In this document: positions 25,873 through 34,188 of the stretch, in pieces | How positions within the stretch are numbered: position 1 is the stretch's first letter | How the letters are laid out: every line of letters starts with the position of its first letter | Made by a program: the position numbers and the translations under genes | NCBI GenBank assembly: GCA_001897515.1 | Contig: MKTA01000015.1 | Location: 186,001-250,000, forward strand | Length of the DNA stretch: 64,000 nt | Direction of reading: 5' to 3' | Source of the DNA: Bacteroidetes bacterium 41-46 | GTDB lineage: Bacteria; Bacteroidota; Bacteroidia; Bacteroidales; UBA932 | The notes under the pieces: generated by a model | What the model was told of the DNA's origin: nothing | What the model saw: the letters and a program-made list of their open reading frames with translations, nothing else | The model's database searches: none

Positions 25873-26766
25873 CTAGGATGATCTGAATTCCGAAAAAGTG
25901 ATCCCCTCCCTTTTTTTGAAAAAATTGCTGAAATGGGAAGGATCCTGAAAGCCCAGAGAGTAGGCTATCTCTTTTGAAGAGAGTTCTGTATGGATACCCA
26001 TTCGCTTGGCCTCGATTACAACTCTATTTTGGATAAAATCCTTTGCCGTTGTCCCAACTGAGTCTTTCATTACACTATTCAGATAATCAGAGGTGATATT
26101 AAGTGCTTTTGCATATTTTGAAACCTGATGCCACTCATTGAACTTCCTCTCTAATAGAACTTTGAACCTTTTGACCAAATCTCTTCCTGTCTCAATGAGT
26201 TGAGTATTGCCACCATAGTTCATCTCAACCACTCTGTTACACTCTATTAAAAAGAGCTTAAGCCATGCCGCAACTGCCTCATAAACAAATCTGTCCCCTC
26301 TATTGAAAAGAGACTCTATCTCTTTCCCCATTAAATATAGTTTATCTGATAGCTCCATTGATAAATCCAGTGGCGGAGTGTCTGGCCTGCAAGAGAAAAG
26401 CCCGAGATTTGTTAGAAAGTCTTCACTAATATTGTATTTACAAAGAAACTCAGATGTAAACATAATAACGATACCTATAGGTCGAACGGGGGTAAAAACC
26501 TGATGGACCTGACCGGGCATCAGAAAGAAAACTCTGTTGTCCTTTATTTCATGTCTGGTAAAGTCTATTGCATGAAATCCTTCGCCCTTTTTTGAAAATA
26601 TTATTGTATAGAAATTGTGTTTGTGAGGTTCGTCCGGGTTTGCACCACTCTCATCAAATATCTCCTCCATTGTTCTGTATGCAAAAAGAACAGATTGCTC
26701 CTCATGAAGAAGATCAAATGAGGGTATTTCAGCCCCTCTGGAATCTGTAAAGAGTGAATTCTTCAT
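25873..26766 (-). CDS. AraC-family transcriptional regulator
   Basis: A 297-residue regulator: an N-terminal cupin-like sensor domain (EPHKHNFYTIIFSKKGEGFH) and a C-terminal double helix-turn-helix (about 195-297), with VSKYAKALNITSDYLNSVMK and the second HTH SSKEIAYSLGFQDPSHFSNF. The start overlaps the end of folK by 4 bases (ATGA-type), so it is probably translated from the suf-folK message. Because pirin and nitroreductase follow, they are plausible targets; the ligand is unknown. Confidence 0.92.
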   Translation of the reverse strand: MKNSLFTDSRGAEIPSFDLLHEEQSVLFAYRTMEEIFDESGANPDEPHKHNFYTIIFSKKGEGFHAIDFTRHEIKDNRVFFLMPGQVHQVFTPVRPIGIVIMFTSEFLCKYNISEDFLTNLGLFSCRPDTPPLDLSMELSDKLYLMGKEIESLFNRGDRFVYEAVAAWLKLFLIECNRVVEMNYGGNTQLIETGRDLVKRFKVLLERKFNEWHQVSKYAKALNITSDYLNSVMKDSVGTTAKDFIQNRVVIEAKRMGIHTELSSKEIAYSLGFQDPSHFSNFFKKREGITFSEFRSS

Positions 26767-27251
26767 TTAATAATTACAATTGACTTATCTTCACACTCTT
26801 GCAATAGCTCAATTGACGTTTTATTCAGCTGCGGATGAATAAAGCCGGGGCAAATCTCAGCCACAGGCATAAGTACAAATCTTCTTTGGTGCATTTTTGG
26901 ATGAGGAATAATCAGGAAATCGGTGTTAATCTGCAAACTATCATAGTAGATAATATCAATATCTATAACTCTGGAATCATATCCCTCCGAGCTTTGATTC
27001 CTTACTCTTCCCAACTCCTTTTCAATTTTCATTATATCTTGCAGCAGATCAATGGGGGTCAAAGTAGAGTTAATTTTTACAGCCATGTTTAAAAACCATG
27101 TCTCCGTATCAAATCCCCATGGTTCGCTTTCATATAGTGACGAACATACCGGAGTGGTCTCTGAGATGGCAGATAGCCTCTTTAATGCAGAGTTGAGATA
27201 ATCCTCTCTGCAGCCCATATTACTTCCTAAAAGGAGTATTATCTCATACAT
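26763..27251 (-). CDS. folK: 6-hydroxymethyl-7,8-dihydropterin pyrophosphokinase
   Basis: HPPK of the folate pathway, 162 residues, transferring pyrophosphate from ATP to the pterin. Conserved stretches are LLLGSNMGCREDYL, YESEPWGFDTETWFLNMAVK and SRVIDIDIIYYD, with HPKMHQRRFVLMPVAEI. It lies between sufT and the AraC gene in an apparently continuous operon, an unusual but tightly spaced context. Confidence 0.95.
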   Translation of the reverse strand: MYEIILLLGSNMGCREDYLNSALKRLSAISETTPVCSSLYESEPWGFDTETWFLNMAVKINSTLTPIDLLQDIMKIEKELGRVRNQSSEGYDSRVIDIDIIYYDSLQINTDFLIIPHPKMHQRRFVLMPVAEICPGFIHPQLNKTSIELLQECEDKSIVIIK

Positions 27252-27267
27252 AAAAGAGTTTTTATGG

Positions 27268-27570
27268 CTAAAGCATTCCTAACTCAAGCAGGGCCTCTTC
27301 ACTCATTCTGTTTTTATCCCAGGGCGGGTCAAATGTAAGTTCAAGAGCAACATCCTTGACTCCCGGAACATCCATGACGGCATCAAAAATATCCTGTAGC
27401 AGCTGATCTGCCATTGGACAATTTGGAGATGTCAGGGTTAATTTAAGATCAACTTTTCCCTCCTCATTGCTCTTAATCTCATAAATAAGACCCAAATCAT
27501 ATACATTAACGGGTATTTCCGGGTCGTAAACCTGCTTTAAAGCAAGAACTATATTCTTATCTGAAATCAT
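27268..27570 (-). CDS. DUF59/MIP18-family Fe-S assembly protein (SufT-like)
   Basis: A 100-residue protein helping iron-sulfur cluster maturation. The motif DPEIPVNVYDLGLIYEI and the conserved cysteine region LTLTSPNCPMADQLL identify the family. The frame is open to 27594, but that start would be TTG inside sufE; the ATG at 27570 fits the family N-terminus (MISDKNIVLALKQVYDPEIP) and leaves a 4-base gap. The context after sufS and sufE supports SufT. Confidence 0.9.
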   Translation of the reverse strand: MISDKNIVLALKQVYDPEIPVNVYDLGLIYEIKSNEEGKVDLKLTLTSPNCPMADQLLQDIFDAVMDVPGVKDVALELTFDPPWDKNRMSEEALLELGML

Positions 27571-27574
27571 TGCA

Positions 27575-27997
27575 TTATTGTTTATTAGCGGCAAAAGCCA
27601 CTGCGTAAAACTTTATTTGCTTTATCATGGAGAGCAGTCCATTTGCCCTTGTCGGAGATAGGTTCTGCTCTAATCCTATCTCTTTAATAAATCCCAGGTC
27701 TGCCTCAATTATCTCCTGCGGAGCTCTTCCGGAAAAGACCCTTATCAACAGAGAGATTATCCCCTTTGTGATAATTGCATCACTGTCTGCTGTAAACCAA
27801 ATTTTCCCGTCAGAATAGTCGGCAGCAAGCCATACTCTTGACTGACAGCCCTTTATTAAATTGCGATCCTCCTTGCCACTATCTTTAATAATTGGCAAAG
27901 ATCTGCCCAGCTCTATCAGATATTCATATTTGTCAAGCCAGTCTGTAAAGACTGAAAACTCCTCCACAATTTGTTGCTCTACCTCTTTAATTGACAT
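27575..27997 (-). CDS. sufE: SufE-family cysteine desulfuration protein
   Basis: Accepts persulfide sulfur from SufS during Fe-S cluster assembly. The 140-residue protein has the active-site cysteine in LIKGCQSRVWLAAD and the typical FSGRAPQEIIEADLGFIKEI. It sits 11 bases after sufS and 4 bases before sufT, so co-transcription is very likely. Confidence 0.95.
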   Translation of the reverse strand: MSIKEVEQQIVEEFSVFTDWLDKYEYLIELGRSLPIIKDSGKEDRNLIKGCQSRVWLAADYSDGKIWFTADSDAIITKGIISLLIRVFSGRAPQEIIEADLGFIKEIGLEQNLSPTRANGLLSMIKQIKFYAVAFAANKQ

Positions 27998-28008
27998 AAT
28001 TCATTGTT

Positions 28009-29235
28009 TTATCTTAACATATTTATGGCTTTTCTTAGTGACTTGGTGAAGAGCTCTGTCTCTTCAATTGTATTATACGGAAGAAGCGAGGCTCTTATCA
28101 TTCCTGTTACTCCAAATCTTGTCATTAAAGGTTCGCAGCACATCATACCGGATCTGACAGCTACTCCCATTTTATCTAACAACATGGCTAAATCCGTATG
28201 GTGTACACCTTCAACATTAAATGAAAAAATAGGCAACTTTTGTTTAGACTTTCCAAATAATGTCAAACCCTCAATCTCCTCAAGTTCTTTATTTAATGAT
28301 GATGTTAATCTCTCTTCATGTGCAGTCATAAAATCAATATCAACCCTGTTCACAAAATTTATCGCTTCGCCCAATGCTGCAACACCGATAAAGTTAGGGG
28401 TTCCGGCTTCAAATTTGAGTGGCAATGGTGCAAATGTTGTTTTTGCCAGTGTAACACTGTCAACCATATCTCCACCTCCCATCCATGGCTCCATCTCTTC
28501 TAAAACCTCCCTTTTACCGTATAAAACCCCTGTTCCGGTAGGTCCGTATAGTTTGTGGCCTGAAAATGCATAAAAATCACAATTAAGATCTTTTACATCA
28601 ACTTTACCGTGGACAACTCCCTGAGCTCCGTCAAGTAAAACTCTCGCGCCAAATCTGTGAGCTCTTTCAATAATCTCCTGTACAGGGTTTTTTATGCCTA
28701 GCACATTTGATATATGTGCAACAGAAACAATCTTCAGCTTACTATCAATCAAACTATCCAATTTATCAAGTATCCACTCTCCGTTTTGATCTACTGGTAG
28801 AACTCTTAGTTCAGCTCCGGCTCTTTTACATGCCATTTGCCAGGGGACAATGTTAGAGTGGTGGTCTGCCTCGCAAATCAGAACCGCATCTCCCTTTGAG
28901 ATAAACCTTGATGTAAAACTGTTCGCCACAAGATTGACAGAGGCTGTCGTGCCTGAGGTAAAAATTATCTCATCTGTTGATTCAGCATTTATAAACTCTT
29001 TAACTGCGAGTCTTGCAGACTCATAAAGATCTGTACATCTTGCACTAAGCTCATGTACGGCTCTATGAATGTTCCCGTTAGTCCCGGAATTCATATCATT
29101 AATAAGCTCAATAACGCTTTGAGGCTTTTGAGCAGTTGCTCCATTATCAAAATAGATCAGATCTCTGTTGTTCACCTTTTGATTCAGAGCCGGGAAATGC
29201 TCCCTCATTTGGGCAATGTTCACAATTTTTGCCAT
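28009..29235 (-). CDS. sufS: Cysteine desulfurase SufS
   Basis: PLP enzyme that removes sulfur from cysteine for Fe-S cluster building; 408 residues from the ATG at 29235 (a TTG 18 bases upstream is in frame but less likely). The PLP lysine lies in AFSGHKLYGPTGTGVLYG, the N-terminal YFDNGATAQKP is typical, and the catalytic cysteine lies in AVRSGMMCCEPLM, with two adjacent cysteines. The scaffold genes sufB, sufC and sufD are not nearby. It heads the operon sufS-sufE-sufT-folK-araC. Confidence 0.95.
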   Translation of the reverse strand: MAKIVNIAQMREHFPALNQKVNNRDLIYFDNGATAQKPQSVIELINDMNSGTNGNIHRAVHELSARCTDLYESARLAVKEFINAESTDEIIFTSGTTASVNLVANSFTSRFISKGDAVLICEADHHSNIVPWQMACKRAGAELRVLPVDQNGEWILDKLDSLIDSKLKIVSVAHISNVLGIKNPVQEIIERAHRFGARVLLDGAQGVVHGKVDVKDLNCDFYAFSGHKLYGPTGTGVLYGKREVLEEMEPWMGGGDMVDSVTLAKTTFAPLPLKFEAGTPNFIGVAALGEAINFVNRVDIDFMTAHEERLTSSLNKELEEIEGLTLFGKSKQKLPIFSFNVEGVHHTDLAMLLDKMGVAVRSGMMCCEPLMTRFGVTGMIRASLLPYNTIEETELFTKSLRKAINMLR

Positions 29236-29270
29236 ATCTATTGATTCCTTCAATTAATGATTGATTCCTG

Positions 29271-29278
29271 CAAAATTA
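29271..29278 (-). promoter_or_regulatory. -7 promoter element of the suf operon
   Basis: TAATTTTG on the minus strand, 36 bases upstream of the sufS ATG; only 4 bases from the divergent ruvA element. Confidence 0.5.
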
Positions 29279-29282
29279 AACA

Positions 29283-29290
29283 TAAATTTG
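29283..29290 (+). promoter_or_regulatory. -7 promoter element of ruvA
   Basis: TAAATTTG, 24 bases before the ruvA ATG, with a TTG about 20 bases upstream as a possible -33 element. Confidence 0.55.
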
Positions 29291-29313
29291 CAAGAATAGT
29301 TTAAATCAGGGCT

Positions 29314-29904
29314 ATGTACGACTACATTAAAGGAGAGATCGCAGAGATAGGACCAACAGAGGTTGTGATAGATACGCCAACTTTCGGTTACAAGCTTCAA
29401 ATATCACTGCAGACATATTCAAAGCTTCAGGCCGGAGTAAGGGCAAAACTTTACATACATCATCACATCCGGGAAGATGTAGAGTTGATGTACGGTTTCT
29501 TTGATAAAGATGAGAGAACTATCTTTCAGCACCTGATAGAGGTCTCTGGCATTGGTCCCAATACGGCCAGAATGATGCTCTCCTCAATGTCCTCAGAAGA
29601 GATCAGAAATGCAATAATAACTGCAGATATAAACAGGCTGAAAAGCATTAAAGGCATTGGGTTGAAAACGGCTCAGAGATTGCTTATAGAGCTAAAAGAC
29701 AAAATTATAAAAGGTGGTGGCAGCTCCTTTATTACAGGAGAGTCTCATGCGATGTCTGACGGAAGGAGAGATGAGGCAATCTCTGCCCTGATTCTTCTGG
29801 GTTTCAGCAAGGCAAATGTTGAAAAAGTTGTTGATGGGATTTTAAGAGAATCTCCTGTTGAGCCTCTTGAAGAGATAATAAAGCTCTCCCTTAAAAGATT
29901 ATAA
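29314..29904 (+). CDS. ruvA: Holliday junction branch-migration protein RuvA
   Basis: Binds four-way DNA junctions and recruits RuvB. The 196-residue protein has the OB-fold N-terminus (MYDYIKGEIAEIGPTEVVID), the HhH repeats (LIEVSGIGPNTARMML, LKSIKGIGLKTAQRLLIELK) and the C-terminal RuvB-binding domain (RDEAISALILLGFSKANVEK). Its partner ruvB lies 19 kb away at 49087-50109, a split common in Bacteroidota. Confidence 0.96.
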   Translation: MYDYIKGEIAEIGPTEVVIDTPTFGYKLQISLQTYSKLQAGVRAKLYIHHHIREDVELMYGFFDKDERTIFQHLIEVSGIGPNTARMMLSSMSSEEIRNAIITADINRLKSIKGIGLKTAQRLLIELKDKIIKGGGSSFITGESHAMSDGRRDEAISALILLGFSKANVEKVVDGILRESPVEPLEEIIKLSLKRL

Positions 29905-29920
29905 ATTTCAATTATTTTAA

Positions 29921-29928
29921 TAAATTTG
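29921..29928 (+). promoter_or_regulatory. -7 promoter element of gcvH
   Basis: TAAATTTG, 22 bases before the gcvH ATG. Confidence 0.5.
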
Positions 29929-29950
29929 CAACAAATTTAATAACAAAATT

Positions 29951-30328
29951 ATGAGCATACCTGCAAATCTTAAGTACAGCAAAGACCACGAATGGGTACT
30001 TGTTGATGGTGATATCGCAACAGTCGGAATCACCGAATTCGCTCAGGGACAATTGGGCGATATAGTTTTCGTTGATATTCAAACTGAGGGAGAGACTCTC
30101 TCGGCAGGAGATGTTTTTGGAGCAATTGAGGCTGTAAAAACTGTAGCTGACGGACTTATGCCTGTCTCAGGAGAGATCGTCGAGGTCAACGGAGAGCTTG
30201 AAGGTGCTCCGGAGTCGATTAATAAGGATCCTTACGGAGCAGGCTGGATGATTAAGATAAAACTTACCAATCCTACGGAAATAGATGAGCTTATGGACGC
30301 TGCGGGTTACGAAGCGTTTATCTCATAA
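29951..30328 (+). CDS. gcvH: Glycine cleavage system H protein
   Basis: Lipoyl carrier of the glycine cleavage system, 125 residues. The lipoylated lysine lies in GAIEAVKTVADGLMPVSGE; the ends YSKDHEWVLVDGDIATVGIT and DPYGAGWMIKIKL are also typical. No gcvT or gcvP is in the window. A strong terminator follows. Confidence 0.96.
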   Translation: MSIPANLKYSKDHEWVLVDGDIATVGITEFAQGQLGDIVFVDIQTEGETLSAGDVFGAIEAVKTVADGLMPVSGEIVEVNGELEGAPESINKDPYGAGWMIKIKLTNPTEIDELMDAAGYEAFIS

Positions 30329-30346
30329 TTAATTCAAAATATAAAA

Positions 30347-30380
30347 AAAGAGCGTCGGGAAATCCGGTGCTCTTTTTTTT
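30347..30380 (+). terminator. Terminator of gcvH
   Basis: GAGC-GTCGG-GAAAT-CCGGT-GCTC hairpin followed by eight T residues, 20 bases after the stop. Confidence 0.9.
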
Positions 30381-30443
30381 GTGTTGGATGGATATTGTTC
30401 TAAATTTACGCACACTAACAAACAATATTAACAGAGCTATACT

Positions 30444-31466
30444 ATGAAACACAGTTTCGGCAGTGACAATCATTCAGGAGCTGCACCAGAAATAATGCAG
30501 GCTATAATTGATGCAAACAGAGAATTTCAGGTAGCATACGGTGAAGATGAATACACAACAGCGGCTATAAAAACATTCAAAAAAGTTATGGGAGAAGAGG
30601 CCATCCCCTTCTTTGTTTTTAATGGTACAGGTGCAAACATTCTTGCATTAAAGGCGCTTACAAAAAGCTACAATTCAATTCTTTGTCCAGAAAACGCTCA
30701 TATAAATGTTGACGAGTGCGGCGCACCGGAAAATATCACAGGAGCCAAACTAATTCCTCTTCCGGCCAATAATGGCAAAGTCTCACCGGCACAGGTTAAA
30801 CGCGAGTTAAAGGGTTTTGGTTTTCAGCACCATTCTCAGCCAAAAGTGCTCTCTATATCACAGCCGACAGAACTTGGAACACTTTACACTCCCGGGGAGA
30901 TAAAGGAGCTTGCTGATTTAATGCACGCCCATAATGGTTATCTCCATGTTGATGGTTCCCGTATCTCAAACGCAGCTGCCTCACTTGGCCTACCAATAAA
31001 AAAATTTATTACAGACCAGGGTGTTGACGCACTATCCTTTGGCGGCACAAAAAACGGCTTGCTGATTGGAGAGGCTGTCATCTTTTTCAGGGAAGAGTTA
31101 GCCGAGAATTTTCAATATATCAGAAAGCAAGGAGCACAACTATTCTCAAAGAACAGATTCATAGCCGCTCAGTTTGATGCATTTCTTAAGGATGGATTGA
31201 ATATCAGACTGGCTTCGCACTCAAACGCAATGGCGAAATATCTGCAGTCTGAACTAAAAGATATTAAGGATGTTATAATAACAAGACCTGTTGAGACAAA
31301 TGTAGTATTTGCACGCATATCAAATGAGTTATGTGAAAAACTTATGAAAAAACATTACTTTTATGTCTGGGACGAGGAGAGCGGAGAGGTTAGATGGATG
31401 TGCTCATTCAATACTACAAAAGAGGATATTGACAATTTTGTACAGGATATTAAATCAATACTATAA
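30444..31466 (+). CDS. Low-specificity L-threonine aldolase family protein
   Basis: PLP-dependent enzyme that splits threonine or allo-threonine into glycine and acetaldehyde. The 340-residue protein has the N-terminal FGSDNHSGAAPEIMQAI, HVDGSRISNAAASLGLP and the PLP lysine in LSFGGTKNGLLIGE. It is followed 17 bases later by an acyl-CoA synthetase gene, so they may be co-transcribed. The true donor amino acid is not fixed by sequence. Confidence 0.9.
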   Translation: MKHSFGSDNHSGAAPEIMQAIIDANREFQVAYGEDEYTTAAIKTFKKVMGEEAIPFFVFNGTGANILALKALTKSYNSILCPENAHINVDECGAPENITGAKLIPLPANNGKVSPAQVKRELKGFGFQHHSQPKVLSISQPTELGTLYTPGEIKELADLMHAHNGYLHVDGSRISNAAASLGLPIKKFITDQGVDALSFGGTKNGLLIGEAVIFFREELAENFQYIRKQGAQLFSKNRFIAAQFDAFLKDGLNIRLASHSNAMAKYLQSELKDIKDVIITRPVETNVVFARISNELCEKLMKKHYFYVWDEESGEVRWMCSFNTTKEDIDNFVQDIKSIL

Positions 31467-31483
31467 CCTAAACAATATATATT

Positions 31484-33256
31484 ATGGCAGTTACAAGAGT
31501 TTTTGACCTTCTGGATCAGCTGGTTGAAAAATATCCTAAAGATGACATTCTCAGCAGAAAAAGTGCCGGGAAATGGATTAAATACTCATCTCATAGTTAC
31601 AGCGAGCACTCTCATCTGGTTGCTTATGCTCTCCTCTCAATGGGTTTTGAAAAAGGGGATAAAGCACTTACCATAATGCCAAACAGACCTGAGTGGAATT
31701 TCCTTGATATGGGTATAATGATGGCAGGTATGGTGCATGTACCTGTTTACACAACACTGAGTACTGATGACTATCTCCATATAGTTAACCATAGTGACGC
31801 TAAGGTAGTATTCATTGGAAATGATAATCTAGCTAAGAAGATTGTTCCAATTATTGAGAAAGTTGACAGAGAGATTAAAGTATATACTGTTGACCCGGTT
31901 TCAGGATACTCCTCTATCGAAGAGATCTACAATACAGGACGATCAAATGCTGACAAGTATAAAGAGGCTGTAGAAAAAATAAAGACTGAAACAGATGAGA
32001 ACGATGTTGCGACAATAATCTATACATCCGGAACTACAGGCACCCCTAAAGGGGTTATGCTCTCGCATAAAAATCTTGTTTTCAATTTTATTGGTACAGC
32101 TGTTCAGCAAATCAGAGATCACCGTCATAAAATGCTCAGCTTCCTGCCTCTTTGCCACATTTACGAACGGGGAATGAACTACGATTATCAATATCTTGGA
32201 ATAAGCATCTATTACGCTGAAAGCCTATCAACAATAGCTTCTGATCTGGCAGACAGCAAAGCCGACGGTTTTTGCGCTGTTCCCAGAGTACTAGAGATGA
32301 TGTATTCAAAACTAGAGGCAGCCGGAAAAGATCTCAGCGGAATAAAGAAGGTTATATACAGCTGGGCATTCAGAATTGCTAATAAATTTGACTATACTAA
32401 GAACAGCCCCCTTTATAAACTTCAATACTCTATTGCTGATAAGCTGGTTTACAGCAAATGGAGAGCAAAACTTGGCGGTAAAGAGATGCTGATTGTTTCC
32501 GGAGGATCTGCAATACAGGCGAAAATTATACGCCTTTTCACAGCGGCAAAAATGTACATATTTGAAGGGTACGGAATGACAGAGGCCTCTCCGGTAATAG
32601 CTGTCAACAATCCAAAAGAGATGATTATTAAAATTGGCACTGTGGGCAAGAAAATGGATGGCACAGAGCTAATGATTGCAGACGATGGCGAGATTCTGAC
32701 AAGAGGCCCGCACGTAATGCTCGGATACTATAAAGATCCTGATTATACAAAACAGGTAATTGATGAAGAGGGATGGCTTCATACAGGAGATATTGGTGTC
32801 ATCGTTGACAAAATATTTTTAAAAATAACTGATAGAAAAAAAGAGATATTTAAGCTCTCTGCCGGTAAATACATTGCCCCTCAGGTAATTGAAAACATGC
32901 TTAAGGAGTCTTCATACATTGAAAACTGTATGGTGGTTGGAGAGAATCAGAAATTTGCCTCTGCTCTTATTATTCCGGACATTAATAAACTGCATTTTTG
33001 GGCGGCAAAACACAAAATTCAATTCACAGATAACCATGAGCTTGTTCAAAATCCTCAGGTAATCAAGAAAATTTATAGCGAAATTGATAAAGTAAATACT
33101 AAACTTGCTGCTCATGAGCAGGTTAAGAGAGCCAAGCTAATCATAGATGAATGGACTCCATTGAATGATATGCTCTCTCAGACACTTAAGTTAAAGAGAA
33201 ATAAAATTAAAGCTAAGTATTCAGAAACAATTGCCGAGATATTTAAGAACGAATAA
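31484..33256 (+). CDS. Long-chain acyl-CoA synthetase (AMP-forming)
   Basis: Activates fatty acids to acyl-CoA through an acyl-AMP. The 590-residue protein belongs to the ANL superfamily, with the P-loop-like IIYTSGTTGTPKGVMLSHKN near residue 175, the YEGYGMTEASPV-type motif (FEGYGMTEASPVIAV), GWLHTGDIG and DRKKEIFKLSAGKYIAP. This matches the long FadD/FAA group. It has no N-terminal signal and probably works at the inner membrane face. Confidence 0.92.
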   Translation: MAVTRVFDLLDQLVEKYPKDDILSRKSAGKWIKYSSHSYSEHSHLVAYALLSMGFEKGDKALTIMPNRPEWNFLDMGIMMAGMVHVPVYTTLSTDDYLHIVNHSDAKVVFIGNDNLAKKIVPIIEKVDREIKVYTVDPVSGYSSIEEIYNTGRSNADKYKEAVEKIKTETDENDVATIIYTSGTTGTPKGVMLSHKNLVFNFIGTAVQQIRDHRHKMLSFLPLCHIYERGMNYDYQYLGISIYYAESLSTIASDLADSKADGFCAVPRVLEMMYSKLEAAGKDLSGIKKVIYSWAFRIANKFDYTKNSPLYKLQYSIADKLVYSKWRAKLGGKEMLIVSGGSAIQAKIIRLFTAAKMYIFEGYGMTEASPVIAVNNPKEMIIKIGTVGKKMDGTELMIADDGEILTRGPHVMLGYYKDPDYTKQVIDEEGWLHTGDIGVIVDKIFLKITDRKKEIFKLSAGKYIAPQVIENMLKESSYIENCMVVGENQKFASALIIPDINKLHFWAAKHKIQFTDNHELVQNPQVIKKIYSEIDKVNTKLAAHEQVKRAKLIIDEWTPLNDMLSQTLKLKRNKIKAKYSETIAEIFKNE

Positions 33257-33275
33257 TTCGTAAAAAAATTAAACT

Positions 33276-34148
33276 TTGAGCATAAGAAAAGCCACACATT
33301 CAGACAGAGAAGCCATATATAAAATATGGCTCTCTTGTTTTACTGATGATCAGGTATATATAAATAATTACCTTGATTATTGCTTTCCTCACACAACTAC
33401 CCTTATAAAAGAGGTTTCCAATTCAGATGCAGTAGCGGTTATCTCAATAATTCCCTCCTATTTTATACATGAAAAGCGGATATATTCAGGAGCCTATTTA
33501 TATGGAGTTGGAACTCTCCCTGAACACAGAGGCAAATCATACTCATCTGAATTAATCAGTGAAGCTGTTTCACTATTGAGGGCAAAAGGAGAAGAATATT
33601 TTCTTGTTAAACCTGCAACAGAGAGTCTTTTTTCCCTCTATAGGAGGCTTGGCTTTGATAAGGAATTATTTAAATCAATCTCTACTCTGTCTCACTTTCC
33701 AAATACCCAATACAACCAAGAGATTAATATAGAGCGAATAGATCCCAACGCCCACATTGAAGAGATCGCTACCATTAGAGAGAAAAAAATGTCAGATAAA
33801 ACATTTATGTGGAACAGGGATGTTTTGAACTATGCTCTTAATGAAATTGTAGGCAGAGGTGGTTCTGTACTTTTTAACAGATACACATCTGATTATTGCA
33901 CAGGCTACCAACCAGAAACCAGCTCTGCATTACATATTCTGGAATCTACTTTAGCCCCAGATGAAACAAGTGCTGTTTTTAGAAATACAATTCTTTCAAC
34001 AATACCCGGCACAGATGAGATTATCCTTGATTCAAATTATTCATCTAATCAAAAGGGAGACAAAATCCTGTCTGCCCTTCTTATGGAGCTAAAACCCGGA
34101 ATTTTCAGCTTTTGTAAAGATCTCTCTCTCTCTTTGCCGATGGAGTAA
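33276..34148 (+). CDS. GNAT-family acetyltransferase
   Basis: A 290-residue protein with an N-terminal GNAT domain: IRKATHSDREAIYKIWLSCF, the acetyl-CoA motif YLYGVGTLPEHRGKSYSSEL and a YRRLGFDKE end. The remainder suggests a second, degenerate GNAT-like half, as in the Eis-like group; substrate unknown. The start is TTG at 33276: an in-frame stop lies just upstream and no suitable ATG exists near the N-terminus. Confidence 0.78.
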   Translation: MSIRKATHSDREAIYKIWLSCFTDDQVYINNYLDYCFPHTTTLIKEVSNSDAVAVISIIPSYFIHEKRIYSGAYLYGVGTLPEHRGKSYSSELISEAVSLLRAKGEEYFLVKPATESLFSLYRRLGFDKELFKSISTLSHFPNTQYNQEINIERIDPNAHIEEIATIREKKMSDKTFMWNRDVLNYALNEIVGRGGSVLFNRYTSDYCTGYQPETSSALHILESTLAPDETSAVFRNTILSTIPGTDEIILDSNYSSNQKGDKILSALLMELKPGIFSFCKDLSLSLPME

Positions 34149-34156
34149 AGCAATAG

Positions 34157-34172
34157 TGTTCCTCGTGGAACC
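34157..34172. promoter_or_regulatory. parS-like site 1
   Basis: TGTTCCTCGTGGAACC, in the gap between the GNAT gene and mnmG. It differs at 2 of 16 positions from the classical ParB site TGTTCCACGTGGAACA and shares 15 of 16 bases with site 2. Confidence 0.6.
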
Positions 34173-34188
34173 TATTCCTCCACTAATA

